From Candidatus Paracaedibacteraceae bacterium (GTDB lineage Bacteria > Pseudomonadota > Alphaproteobacteria > UBA6184), in assembly GCA_024236035.1 (NCBI GenBank), contig JACKLG010000001.1, positions 198,510 to 262,509 on the forward strand: a stretch of DNA of 64,000 nucleotides. Reading direction: 5' to 3'. The notes beneath the pieces are model-generated. The model ran no database searches. It was not told where the DNA came from and was given only the letters and a program-made list of their open reading frames with translations. Positions 55,314 to 64,000 of the stretch are shown here, piece by piece (the stretch's first letter is position 1; each line of letters opens with the position of its first letter). A program made the translations under genes and the position numbers.

Positions 55314-55337
55314 ATGGATCACTAACAATGAGCAAGC

Positions 55338-56309
55338 TTATTTATTTGCAAATTCAAACACGTCTTCCCAACTTCCTTGAGTAGTCCCTTTTGAATATTC
55401 AGTCACACGGTTTTCAAAAAAGTTTGTATGTTCAACGCCATTTAACATTTCATCCATCCACGGAAGAGGGTTTTTTTCTGCATTATATACAGGATCATAC
55501 CCTAATTGTTTTAACCGGCGATCTGCTATATAGCGAATATATGCCTTAACCTCTGCTGCACCTAACCCTTCGATATCTCCAGCCTCATAGGCAAGATCAA
55601 TAAAGGCATCTTCGAGTTCTACAGAAATTTTGCACTCTTGAGTGATTTGCGCTTTTAATTCTGGAGTATCCACTTCTGGGTTTTCTTGCAAAAAGGTTCT
55701 AAACAACTGAATGATAGATAAAGTATGTAATGTTTCGTCTCTTGCTGACCAAGCCACGATTTGCCCCATACCCTTCATTTTGTTGAAGCGAGGAAAGTTT
55801 AATAAAATTGCGAAACTTGCAAACAACTGAAGACCTTCCGTAAAGGCTCCAAACACAGCCAGGGTTTTAGCAATATCTACCTTGGAATTCACATTAAATT
55901 CCTGCAAATGATCAAACTTATCTTTCATTTCTTTATATTTTAAGAAAGCTTGATATTCTGCTTCTGGAATACCAATCGTATCTAATAGATATGAATAAGC
56001 AGCTATATGGATAGTTTCCATGTTAGAAAAAGCCGCTAACATCATTTTTACTTCTGTCGGCTTAAAAATCCGACCATAATTTTCCATGTAACAATTTTGC
56101 ACTTCCACATCACTTTGAGTGAAAAAGCGAAAAATTTGGGTTAATAAATTACGTTCTGGATCACTTAGCTTTTGTCGCCAGTCACGAATATCTTCATGCA
56201 ACGAAACTTCTTCGGGTATCCAATGAATACGTTGTTGTGTTGACCAGGCATCATATGCCCAAGGATATTTAAACGGCTTATAGATACGCGCTGCTTCTAA
56301 TAAAGACAT
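55338..56309 (-). CDS. nrdB: ribonucleoside-diphosphate reductase, beta subunit (class I)
   Basis: A 323-residue radical-generating subunit. Iron ligands are recognisable in SDVEVQNCYMENYG, NMETIHIAAYSYLLDTIG and ARDETLHTLS. The C-terminal tail that docks on the alpha subunit is present but ends FEFANK. The length is at the short end of class Ia NrdB. It is the third gene after nrdA and a GyrI-like gene, spaced by 35 bases. Confidence 0.95.
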   Translation of the reverse strand: MSLLEAARIYKPFKYPWAYDAWSTQQRIHWIPEEVSLHEDIRDWRQKLSDPERNLLTQIFRFFTQSDVEVQNCYMENYGRIFKPTEVKMMLAAFSNMETIHIAAYSYLLDTIGIPEAEYQAFLKYKEMKDKFDHLQEFNVNSKVDIAKTLAVFGAFTEGLQLFASFAILLNFPRFNKMKGMGQIVAWSARDETLHTLSIIQLFRTFLQENPEVDTPELKAQITQECKISVELEDAFIDLAYEAGDIEGLGAAEVKAYIRYIADRRLKQLGYDPVYNAEKNPLPWMDEMLNGVEHTNFFENRVTEYSKGTTQGSWEDVFEFANK

Positions 56310-56344
56310 GTTTCCCTCACTTCTGTTTTAGCTTTAAGCTATGA

Positions 56345-56836
56345 CTACTTGATACCAATATAAATATCTAATATCGTATTTTCAGGTTCCTGTGCTCGAT
56401 GATCATACACCTCAAAATCTGCTAGATACTGTCTTTTTCCACCTAATTTTTCTGAGTCCATCTTCCAAATTTCTAGCCACCCATTGATGCAAACTTGAGG
56501 CATAACACCGGCGTCGGTAGTAAATTTTGCATATTTTTGTGCAGGCACTGTAATTGCTGCAAACCCCTTTGGGGGAGTGGTATTTTCTTTTACTTCTTGC
56601 CCTATAAAATAGGTAAAATCACCATCATGATTGCTTTCATATTCAGTATATACACACAAAGTAGTGCCTGGCTTTGTAGGGGATGGAATTTTATTATATA
56701 TTGCTTCCGAAAGGTATTTATGCACAGTTGCACCTATTTTAGCAGTTTCAGGGTTAAATTCTGCTGCATTGCTGGTACGAACAGTGATTCCGATCAATTT
56801 CATTTCTGGCTGAGTTACAAGCTCCTGCTTCATCAT
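56345..56836 (-). CDS. GyrI-like / AraC effector-binding-domain protein
   Basis: A 163-residue protein made only of a GyrI-like small-molecule-binding domain: KLIGITVRTSNAAEF at the start, CVYTEYESNHDGDFTYFIGQ, then ITVPAQKYAKFTTDAGVMPQ and the C-terminal ADFEVYDHRAQEPENTILDIYIGI. No DNA-binding region is attached. It lies between nrdA (21 bases upstream) and nrdB (35 bases downstream) on the same strand, so it is probably in the same operon. A direct link to ribonucleotide reduction is not established; a stand-alone drug- or metabolite-binding role is the default. Confidence 0.85.
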   Translation of the reverse strand: MMKQELVTQPEMKLIGITVRTSNAAEFNPETAKIGATVHKYLSEAIYNKIPSPTKPGTTLCVYTEYESNHDGDFTYFIGQEVKENTTPPKGFAAITVPAQKYAKFTTDAGVMPQVCINGWLEIWKMDSEKLGGKRQYLADFEVYDHRAQEPENTILDIYIGIK

Positions 56837-56857
56837 ACTGTTTCTTAACCTCTATTT

Positions 56858-58669
56858 TTATTGACAGGCTAAACACTCTTCTCCAGAGTTATCAGCATCT
56901 GGCTTAGCATCCCACGTATAGGTAGTTTGATTAGATTCTGCCCTTTGTATAGATTTAGAACGCTTATAATACAAACTTTTAACGCCTTTTTTCCATGCAC
57001 TAAAATGAATTTCATGCAACGTCTTTTTATGTACATCCGACGGCAAGAAAATGTTCAGGGATTGTGCCTGACAAACGTATGGAGTGCGGTCTGCAGCTAA
57101 ATCAATTAACCAGCGTTGATCAATTTCATAGGCGGTTTTAAATATAGATTTTTCATCTTCTGTTAAAAAGTCCAACTGCTGTACAGAACCTCCATTTATC
57201 GTAATAGAGGACCATACTTCCTCAGTATCTTTTCCACGCGTCTGAAGCACAGCTTTTAAATATTTGTTCTTCACTGTCACAGACCCTGTTAAAGTCTTAT
57301 GCACAAAGCTATTTGCCGCTATAGGTTCAATACCCGGAGAAGTATTATTGGCTATTGTTGAGATAGAGGCAGTTGGTGCAATTGCAAGTTTATGGGAAAA
57401 CCGTTCTTGAATACCAAATTCTGCTGCATCAGGACATGCTCCTTTTTCTTCAGCCAGTTTTTTAGATGCTGCGTCAGCTTGTTCTCTAATTTGTTGGAAA
57501 ATTTTCTTATTCCATACTTTTGACATTACGGATTCAATAGGAATATTTTGCGACTGCAAGAAGGTATGAAACCCCATTACGCCTAAACCTACACTGCGTT
57601 CACGCATTGCAGCATATACCGCATTTTTCATATAAGAGGGTGCGTTTTCAATAAAGTCTGTTAATACGTTATCCAAAAAGCGCATGATATCTTCAATAAA
57701 CAGAGGAGTATCTTTCCATTCCAAATATTTTTCCAAGTTTACGGAAGACAAGCAACATACAGCCGTGCGTTCTTGACCATGATGATCTTTACCTGTAGGC
57801 AGTGTAATTTCAGAACACAAATTAGACATTTTAACTTTTAAACCAGCTTTTTTGTGGTGTTCTGGCAAATATTTATTAACATTATCAATAAACAAAATAT
57901 ATGGTTCGCCAGTTTCAATGCGGTTGGTTAGTAACCTTATCCACAAAGCTCTTGCGTCTACCTCTTGTACTACATGCCCATCTTTCGGGCTGCGCAAACT
58001 AAACTTGCTGCCAGATTCTACTGCATGCATAAATTCATCTGTAATGACTACGCCGTGATGAAGGTTTAATGCTTTTCGGTTAAAGTCTCCTCCTGTGGGG
58101 CGACGCAATTCAATGAACTCTTCAATTTCTGGATGGTGAATTGGAAGATAAACAGCGGCAGAACCTCTGCGCAAAGATCCCTGGCTAATAGCAAAAGTTA
58201 AAGAATCCATTACCCGAATAAAAGGAATAATACCAGAAGTTTTTCCATTAATGCCCACTTTTTCACCTACGGAACGGACATTACCCCAGTAAGATCCAAT
58301 GCCACCACCATTAGACGCCAACCAAATGTTTTCGAACCACAAAGCAGCGATACCTTCCAGGCTGTCTCCAGATTCATTTAAAAAGCAAGATATTGGCAAA
58401 CCTCGTTTAGTTCCTCCATTAGATAAAATAGGAGTAGCTGGCATAAACCATAAATTACTAATATAGCCATACAAACGCTGTGCATGTTCTTCGTTATCAG
58501 CATAATGGGCTGCTACACGAGCAAATAGATCTTGAGGCTCTTCATTGGGCAGTAAATATCTATCTTTTAGTGTCGCAATAGAATAATCTGTTAAATTTTT
58601 ATCGCGACTATAATCCACGTTAATATTCTTTAAGGATACACGCATACCCAAGTCTTCAGCCAAACTCAT
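56858..58669 (-). CDS. nrdA: ribonucleoside-diphosphate reductase, alpha subunit (class I, no ATP-cone)
   Basis: A 603-residue catalytic subunit. The protein enters the barrel domain almost at once (LYGYISNLWFMPATPILSNG), with the first active-site Cys in GLPISCFLNESGDS, NLCSEITLPT near the middle, MRERSVGLGVMGFHTFLQ and ATASISTIANNTSPGIEP. The redox Cys pair of the C-terminus is CLAC at 599-602. The N-terminal ATP-cone of about 90 residues, which carries the overall-activity site in E. coli NrdA, is missing. It heads the operon with the GyrI-like gene and nrdB; GAGGAATTTAGA precedes the ATG. Confidence 0.95.
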   Translation of the reverse strand: MSLAEDLGMRVSLKNINVDYSRDKNLTDYSIATLKDRYLLPNEEPQDLFARVAAHYADNEEHAQRLYGYISNLWFMPATPILSNGGTKRGLPISCFLNESGDSLEGIAALWFENIWLASNGGGIGSYWGNVRSVGEKVGINGKTSGIIPFIRVMDSLTFAISQGSLRRGSAAVYLPIHHPEIEEFIELRRPTGGDFNRKALNLHHGVVITDEFMHAVESGSKFSLRSPKDGHVVQEVDARALWIRLLTNRIETGEPYILFIDNVNKYLPEHHKKAGLKVKMSNLCSEITLPTGKDHHGQERTAVCCLSSVNLEKYLEWKDTPLFIEDIMRFLDNVLTDFIENAPSYMKNAVYAAMRERSVGLGVMGFHTFLQSQNIPIESVMSKVWNKKIFQQIREQADAASKKLAEEKGACPDAAEFGIQERFSHKLAIAPTASISTIANNTSPGIEPIAANSFVHKTLTGSVTVKNKYLKAVLQTRGKDTEEVWSSITINGGSVQQLDFLTEDEKSIFKTAYEIDQRWLIDLAADRTPYVCQAQSLNIFLPSDVHKKTLHEIHFSAWKKGVKSLYYKRSKSIQRAESNQTTYTWDAKPDADNSGEECLACQ

Positions 58670-59038
58670 TCTAAATTCCTCTATTTAAGAAAAAACACCA
58701 GATAATTACTATGATTACATTAAGGTTATCATGTATATGTTTTTCGTCAATTGCTTAGACCACATGAGCACACAATGTTGGCTTGCAAAAATAACAAAAA
58801 GAAAACAATTGCTTTCGTTTTAATACGAAAACTATAAAAAACTATTTTAACCTAAAATTATGTTAACTTTTTATTAACTTATTATCTGGAAAGATATATT
58901 TTTATAAAAATGATCCGCAAGTAAAAGATTCTTTATAAAAAACTTTTTTATTACTTGCTATTTATTTTAATGATTTTTCAGAAACAACTGTTTATATAAA
59001 ACTTACATTTATAGTTTTAAATCCTGAAAAACAAGCAG
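58670..59038. other. intergenic, AT-rich, no gene seen
   Basis: About 370 bases between fabZ and nrdA on the same strand. No reading frame of note. It should hold the nrdA promoter (a TTGACG lies near 58748-58753 on the minus strand) and the end of the fabZ transcript. I found no convincing NrdR box or terminator. Confidence 0.6.
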
Positions 59039-59494
59039 TTAAGAAACTTTATCCGACAGCATAGCCATAAAGCTAGCTTCTGTTGCTACCTTGTCATCAA
59101 CTTTTGCTTTTGCCTCAAATTTAGCAATAGAACCACGTTTCTGAACTAGGTTTACTTGTAGCACAATCTGGTCACCAGGTGCAACAACTTGCCTGAATTT
59201 TACTTGATCAATACTCATAAAGAACATAAGTTTATCATCCATAGACTGGCCTTGTTGTTCTAAATGATATCCCATAAACACACCAGCTGCTTGAGCTAAA
59301 GCTTCGACAATTAGGACCCCCGGCATAACTGGAGCACCGGGGAAATGCCCTTGAAAAAAGGGTTCATTAATCGAAACATTTTTTATGGCAACAATTTCAT
59401 TTTCTGCAATCGACAACACTTTATCTACAAACAAAAAAGGATATCGATGAGGAATAAACTGTTGGATTTTTGTTACATCCATTAATATGCTCAT
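59039..59494 (-). CDS. fabZ: 3-hydroxyacyl-[ACP] dehydratase FabZ
   Basis: A 151-residue hot-dog-fold dehydratase. IPHRYPFLFVDKVL, the catalytic His50 in QGHFPGAPVMPGVL and Glu64 in VEALAQAAGVFMG are all present. Its ATG overlaps the bamA stop (TAATG). In most proteobacteria lpxD and often skp lie between bamA and fabZ and lpxA follows; none is here. Confidence 0.97.
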   Translation of the reverse strand: MSILMDVTKIQQFIPHRYPFLFVDKVLSIAENEIVAIKNVSINEPFFQGHFPGAPVMPGVLIVEALAQAAGVFMGYHLEQQGQSMDDKLMFFMSIDQVKFRQVVAPGDQIVLQVNLVQKRGSIAKFEAKAKVDDKVATEASFMAMLSDKVS

Positions 59495-61845
59495 TACATG
59501 CCTCCGCCTAAGGAGAAGAAAAAGACCTCTTCCTGATCATATTCTTCTTTTAATAATGGCTTGGCTACGCCTAATACCAACCGCCCCATAAATGGAATAT
59601 CAACCTGAATCCCCGCACCTATACTTACACGGGTTTTTACGTTTTCATAACCAGCATAAATATCTATATCATTTTTCTCTTGCGTTTTAGGAGATCCCAA
59701 GCCCCAAACGCTTCCTACATCCACAAACGTCAAGGCTCGCACACCTACATCTGGAGCAAATGGAAAGGAGAATTCTGTAGTAACTTTATACATATTTAAC
59801 CCACCCGTACCATTTGTTGTAAATTGGTTTTTGCTTCCTGCCGAAGTCTTTGCCTTTATATCGCTCGCTTCTCTGGGGCCAATTCCTGAAACTTCGAACC
59901 CCCGGAAAGATAAATACCCCAAGCGATATCTTTCAAAGAAATTGATATAATTATTATTTACTTCCCACATTTTTCCAAATGCGCCTTTAAAAGCAAGCAC
60001 CATACCACTACGCCCAAAAGGAATATAATAATCACCAGCTAAGTCTAGTTTCACATAGTCTACGCCCCCCCCTAATCCAGCATATTCTAAGGAACCCGCA
60101 GCCTTAAAACCATCTGTAGGCGTAAAACGATCATCTCTTGTATCATAAATTAAATTCACTGAAGTCGCTGATTTATAACAATCTTCTTTTCTATCAGCAT
60201 ATTGTATGTTGTGTTTTTTCTGCCCTAAATCCGGATCAAAAAAATCTGTCTCGTACCTTTTAAAGGTATAATCAAAAGAAGTTCTAAAGTTTTCTGTCCA
60301 GTTAAACGTCACAGTAGGAGAAAGCATATAAGAAAACTCTTTATATGCAGAGTATTCTTTGTCCTGATCGCTTTTAACGTTACCCGCGACAGAAAAGTCT
60401 ATATCCTTTAAAACGGCCGGCTTTAAAAGATTAATGTTTAAGCTTTGAGTATTTGCACCAAATACTGTCTGCAACTGACTTGCAATTCCAGTCCCTTTTA
60501 TATTTCTATGGGATACACTTACGTTACCGGAAATTCCCTGCTTGTGGCCATATGAAACGCCCCCCATAATACTAAAGAAAGATCTTTCAGAAACTCTCAA
60601 AACTAAGATGATTTTATCTGGAGCTGATCCCTTACGCTTATCTGTGGCTATATATGGTTCAAACAAACCTAAGTTGCGTAAATTCTTAATGGATCTGCGA
60701 ATCAACACAGGGTTAAAGGGGTCACCTTCTGAAAGCATTAATTGATCGCGGATCACATGCTCTCGCGTTAAACGATTTCCTTCAATTACAATTTTTTCAA
60801 TAAATACTTTTTGTGCTGGCAAAACTTGATAAGTAATATCAATGATATTGTTTTTTTCATCTTTCTTAAATTCTGGAGTAATTTGAACAAAAGGATACCC
60901 TTGTGCTGCATAATAATCGTTCAATTTATCTAAAGATTCTTCTATACTTTCTTGATTAAAAACACTTCCAGCGCCATATGGTATTTCTTGTAAAATTGTA
61001 TGTACATCTAAGGCCGGAAAAGGATTTTGAATTTTGATATTACCAACTGTATATTGAGGCCCTTCTGTTACTTGATAAGTAACATGGAACCCTTCATAGG
61101 TTGGTAGCAATTCTGCGGCAGAGCGGTTTACTTTAAAATCATAAAAACCATTTTTTAGATAAAAACGACGTAATTTTTCTTCGTCCACACGTATTCTGTT
61201 AGGATCATAAACATTGTTAGTTTGGAAAAATGAAAATGTACCACTTTCTTCTGAATCAATTACCGACTTTAAATCAATGTTTTCAAAGTTTTCATTTCCA
61301 ACAATGTTAATTTTTGAAATGTGCGTAGGCGCACCTTCTTCTATCTTAAACACTAGATCTAAACGGTTTTCAGGTCGATTAATAATTTGAGGCACCACCC
61401 GAGCATTAAAATATCCCTTAGATCTATAAATCTGAAGCAAAATATCTACGGCCTTGACCACATCTGCTTTTTTAAATACTTGTCGGCTTTCAAGGTGAAG
61501 TTCTTTTTTTACCATCTCTTCTGGCAAAGCAGACATCCCTTCAAAAGCGATCTCATTTAAAATAGGGTTTTCTGAAACGTGAATATATAGGATTGCGTTT
61601 TCAAAAGTGAAAGACAAACTATTAAACAATCCAGTCGCAAACAAGTTTTTCAAGTCATTATTAACCAATTGCGCATCATATGCATCCCCTGCCTTTGAAC
61701 GCAAGTAAGATTGAACCACGGCAGGATCGACACGACCGCCACCTTTAACTTGAATTCCTTTAATAGTTTCTGCTGCAACTTCTGAGATAAATACTGTAGT
61801 TAGAAATGCTGCTAACAAATTTTTATTAATCTTCACGTTTAACAC
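59494..61845 (-). CDS. bamA: outer-membrane protein assembly factor BamA
   Basis: A 783-residue Omp85 protein. The signal peptide covers about 1-25, then five POTRA domains (about 26-430) follow with repeats such as VVQSYLRSKAGDAYDAQLVN and RRSIKNLRNLGLF. The 16-strand barrel includes the NVSVSHRNIKGTG, LIYDTRDDRFTPTDG, and RGFEVSGIGPREASD (loop 6 RGF) segments. It inserts barrel proteins into the outer membrane. It starts 13 bases after rseP. Confidence 0.97.
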   Translation of the reverse strand: MLNVKINKNLLAAFLTTVFISEVAAETIKGIQVKGGGRVDPAVVQSYLRSKAGDAYDAQLVNNDLKNLFATGLFNSLSFTFENAILYIHVSENPILNEIAFEGMSALPEEMVKKELHLESRQVFKKADVVKAVDILLQIYRSKGYFNARVVPQIINRPENRLDLVFKIEEGAPTHISKINIVGNENFENIDLKSVIDSEESGTFSFFQTNNVYDPNRIRVDEEKLRRFYLKNGFYDFKVNRSAAELLPTYEGFHVTYQVTEGPQYTVGNIKIQNPFPALDVHTILQEIPYGAGSVFNQESIEESLDKLNDYYAAQGYPFVQITPEFKKDEKNNIIDITYQVLPAQKVFIEKIVIEGNRLTREHVIRDQLMLSEGDPFNPVLIRRSIKNLRNLGLFEPYIATDKRKGSAPDKIILVLRVSERSFFSIMGGVSYGHKQGISGNVSVSHRNIKGTGIASQLQTVFGANTQSLNINLLKPAVLKDIDFSVAGNVKSDQDKEYSAYKEFSYMLSPTVTFNWTENFRTSFDYTFKRYETDFFDPDLGQKKHNIQYADRKEDCYKSATSVNLIYDTRDDRFTPTDGFKAAGSLEYAGLGGGVDYVKLDLAGDYYIPFGRSGMVLAFKGAFGKMWEVNNNYINFFERYRLGYLSFRGFEVSGIGPREASDIKAKTSAGSKNQFTTNGTGGLNMYKVTTEFSFPFAPDVGVRALTFVDVGSVWGLGSPKTQEKNDIDIYAGYENVKTRVSIGAGIQVDIPFMGRLVLGVAKPLLKEEYDQEEVFFFSLGGGM

Positions 61846-61858
61846 CCTTTCTAGGCTT

Positions 61859-62932
61859 TTATTTAAAAAATACGTCTTTATATGTTACGAATAAAAACAA
61901 TACCATCAACGTTCCAAAACCGATCATAAACGCCCATTCTTGAATTTTCTCACTTACGGGCTTGCCACGAATAGCTTCAATAAAATAAAACAACAAATGC
62001 CCACCATCTAATGTAGGAATCGGCAACAAATTAAAGAAACCCAAACTTGTAGAAATTAATGCTGCATAAAATATCACCACCATTAACCCCATTTCTGCAG
62101 CTGACTTAATACCTTTGGCAATGGCTATTGGTCCGCCCAAACCTTCCATATTAGTTTTTACAATCATGTTTTTCAGGGCCAGTAAAGTAGAGTAAGAGAT
62201 TTGGAAAGGATACATGACTGATTTAGAAACTGATGACCAAATTTGAAAAGAAGGTCCATTTCCAGTTTTCACACCCAAGATAAAACGTTCGGACTCTCCT
62301 ATTTTTAATGTATTGGCCAGCAACATATAATAATGTTCTGTACCATTTCTAGAAATTTTAACGTTTACTTCTGGTGTTTTTAAGTCACCCATTACATTTA
62401 AAATATCTGCAAACGTTTTTACTTCATGATCATTAATAGACCTAATTTCATCCCCAACAACTAACCCTGCAGATTTTGCAGGACTTTCTTCAGAAAAGCT
62501 TTCAATTTTTGTTGACATTCCTGGTTGACCAACCAAAAAGAATGCTGAAAAAAATAAAATCATGGCTAGCAAATAATTAGCAGCAGGCCCACCAAATGAA
62601 ACGATGATTCGTTCTTTAAGCGGACGATAATATAGACTAAGTTTTTTTTCTTTTTCAGAAATAGTTTTATCTACAGAAGAACTTGAGGCATCTGCATCCC
62701 CAAAAAATTTCACATATCCGCCCAAGGGAACCCAGCTAAATTTCCACCTTGTTCCTTTAGAATCGGTCCACCCGAATATCTCTTTACCAAAGCCTATAGA
62801 AAAAGTATCAACTTTAATCCCATAATACCTTGCCGGCAAAAAATGCCCCAATTCATGAATAAATACTATAAATGATAAAACAACCACAAATAAAAGCAGG
62901 GTTGTTAAAAAGTCAGCTGCAAAAAATTGCAT
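61859..62932 (-). CDS. rseP: RIP metalloprotease RseP
   Basis: A 357-residue membrane zinc protease for regulated intramembrane proteolysis. HELGH is at 26-30 in the first helix; one PDZ domain (about 130-210, SPAKSAGLVVGDEIRSIND) and PTLDGGHLLFYF near 310 follow. A single PDZ domain makes it shorter than the two-PDZ E. coli protein, typical of many alphaproteobacteria. It leads the rseP-bamA-fabZ operon. Confidence 0.95.
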   Translation of the reverse strand: MQFFAADFLTTLLLFVVVLSFIVFIHELGHFLPARYYGIKVDTFSIGFGKEIFGWTDSKGTRWKFSWVPLGGYVKFFGDADASSSSVDKTISEKEKKLSLYYRPLKERIIVSFGGPAANYLLAMILFFSAFFLVGQPGMSTKIESFSEESPAKSAGLVVGDEIRSINDHEVKTFADILNVMGDLKTPEVNVKISRNGTEHYYMLLANTLKIGESERFILGVKTGNGPSFQIWSSVSKSVMYPFQISYSTLLALKNMIVKTNMEGLGGPIAIAKGIKSAAEMGLMVVIFYAALISTSLGFFNLLPIPTLDGGHLLFYFIEAIRGKPVSEKIQEWAFMIGFGTLMVLFLFVTYKDVFFK

Positions 62933-63139
62933 AATAATCCCGATATTTTAACTTTATATTAATATACTCAGGAATACACAGAAAGCCAAAGGGTTTTTCA
63001 ACAAAAATATAAAATTTTATATTAACCTTTAAAATGTTTTTTCTTTTTCATTTGTTGTCTGCTCTTAACTTTTCTTAATTTTATTTTGTTTATCTAAAAA
63101 TTAACCGTTTTGCTTTATTATCCTCTCAATAAGGAAAAA

Positions 63140-64000
63140 ATGATGATAAAGCATAGTTATTTACTTTTAACTCCCTTGTTGTTAACGTCATGCTCTCAAA
63201 TTAATTCAGATGAACAAACAGACACCGTTTTTTTGCACGGCAAAACTCCCTTAGAAATTTCAACAACGGAGAGCTCAACCGAAAGCTTAGAAGACGATGA
63301 ACTAAGCTTATATAAAAAAGAGCATCTCGCCCTTAGCAGCTTAATAACGCTGTTTATAAATAGTGGTTCTTCACCAACATTTCCTCAAAAAGAAGAACTG
63401 CTAAAATTATATGACAAAGTTTCAAGTTCATATTATAAACTTGCCCTGCAAATTTACCAACAAACATTAGAAAATTATTTAAAATTTAATGTGTCGGGAA
63501 ATCTAACTATACCAGCCAATGCAGATGAACCATGGGATGGTTTAATAAAAACGGCAACGAGTATTTCTTTTTTTGAAAGACGTGGTGTTCATCAAAGACT
63601 AGACCTAATATTAGGAAGCAACCCTTCTAAAGAATTTACCGCAATTGAAACATTATACGCAGCCCATGAGTCTTCCGAAAGGCAATTAAGCAAAGCAGCT
63701 TATGCAGAGTTAGAAAAAAAATATGCCGAAATATTAAAAGGTGGGACAAAAGCACAAAATTTATTTGAGTTAAAATCAAACCTTCAAAAAGCTATCACCA
63801 TAAAAACATGGGCTGCCTTTTCGGATTCTCCTTATCCACTTGACTGGGAAGACGAAGATCTTGAACCTTTACCCACAAAACTTTCTGCTAATGGGGCAGC
63901 CATAGCAAATAAGTTGCGAACCAATTTAATAAGCAAACAATTCGCGATTAATCACACAGACCTTAATGAGTTTACCTTTGAAGAAAGGACTAATTTAGAC
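63140..64000 (+). CDS. large lipoprotein of unknown function (partial, runs off the window)
   Basis: An open frame of 287 codons to the window end. The signal sequence ends LLLTSC with the lipidated Cys at 18, then comes an acidic Ser/Thr linker (TTESSTESLEDDE) and helical sequence. It shares features with the lipoprotein at 7176: the same AATAAGGAAAAAA ribosome site, a D-x-PW motif (ADEPWDGL versus PDAPWSDL), and a later LSA segment (KLSANGAAIANKLRTNLISK versus ELSAPARSINISLQLRVDEI). These hints suggest a paralogue; the barrel-like end, if any, is outside the window. Confidence 0.75.
   Translation, partial: MMIKHSYLLLTPLLLTSCSQINSDEQTDTVFLHGKTPLEISTTESSTESLEDDELSLYKKEHLALSSLITLFINSGSSPTFPQKEELLKLYDKVSSSYYKLALQIYQQTLENYLKFNVSGNLTIPANADEPWDGLIKTATSISFFERRGVHQRLDLILGSNPSKEFTAIETLYAAHESSERQLSKAAYAELEKKYAEILKGGTKAQNLFELKSNLQKAITIKTWAAFSDSPYPLDWEDEDLEPLPTKLSANGAAIANKLRTNLISKQFAINHTDLNEFTFEERTNLD

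Larger units (their letters stand above)
53821..55337. other. gene-poor zone with repeat copy C and an nrdB fragment
   Basis: No intact gene is seen in about 1.5 kb. It holds a decayed fragment of nrdB (54034-54150), repeat copy C (54427-54484) with a trace of one tandem unit (to about 54550), two long G-runs (near 55074-55082 and 55243-55250) and the nrdB terminator. The remainder, about 54550-55240, looks like decayed sequence of unknown origin. Confidence 0.75.

Noticed and set aside
58670..59038. NrdR boxes upstream of nrdA
   Set aside because: I saw CACACAATGTTG near 58768 but no pair of sites with the expected spacing and consensus.

Overview
The window is AT-rich DNA (GC well under half by eye) from a bacterium that looks alphaproteobacterial. 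Gene content and order fit that group: clpS-clpA, argS followed by a SPOR-domain gene, a short FzlA-like GST, a rimP-nusA-infB-rbfA...truB-rpsO-pnp block, and rseP-bamA-fabZ. Low GC, decayed insertion sequences, many small secreted proteins without recognisable domains and missing operon members (infC, ylxR, skp, lpxD, lpxA at their usual places) suggest a host-associated lineage such as Holosporales or Rickettsiales. That placement is an inference; no rRNA or tRNA is present to test it.

Layout. 1-2000: clpA (cut by the window edge) and clpS. 2001-3671: a gene-poor zone with repeat family copy A and an IS200-type transposase remnant lying inside or against an IS1595-type remnant. 3672-6191: a YbdG/MscS-like channel, a decayed stretch, and rpmI-rplT with its own promoter and leader. 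6543-9386: a truncated copy and the full copy of a lipoprotein with a C-terminal beta-rich, barrel-like domain; a possible paralogue starts at 63140. 9504-12461: pyk, a ferredoxin-NADP reductase, and a small unknown gene next to rnpB (12464-12812). 12801-16690: a type II secretion/type IV pilus pair (GspF, GspE) and a secreted unknown. 16751-20702: argS-SPOR-S2P-GST operon. 20811-28265: porin, dedA, ftsH, ygfZ-valS. 28559-29253: repeat copy B, a 40-bp tandem array and another IS1595 remnant. 29278-32160: a cluster of small envelope or stress proteins (DUF883, holin-like, OmlA-like lipoprotein, DUF2383) and a SIMPL protein. 32725-40326: polA, unknown secreted proteins, a TfoX-like protein, and an operon of a FabK/NMO-like flavoprotein with fabD and fabG. 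40495-50168: pnp, rpsO, truB, an outer-membrane barrel gene, rbfA, infB, nusA, rimP, rpsD. 50435-53820: rlmJ, a MazG-like protein, a periplasmic-binding-protein/TRIC-channel fusion, a YciI-like protein. 53821-55337: gene-poor zone with a decayed nrdB fragment and repeat copy C. 55338-58669: nrdA, a GyrI-like gene, nrdB. 59039-62932: rseP-bamA-fabZ. 63140-64000: start of a second large lipoprotein.

The best candidates for something undescribed are: the lipoprotein/barrel family with its nearly identical promoterless 3' copy; the ligand-binding/TRIC channel fusion; the GyrI-like gene between the subunits of a ribonucleotide reductase that lacks the ATP-cone; and a three-copy dispersed repeat that twice lies upstream of IS1595 debris. 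Most other genes are ordinary housekeeping genes.
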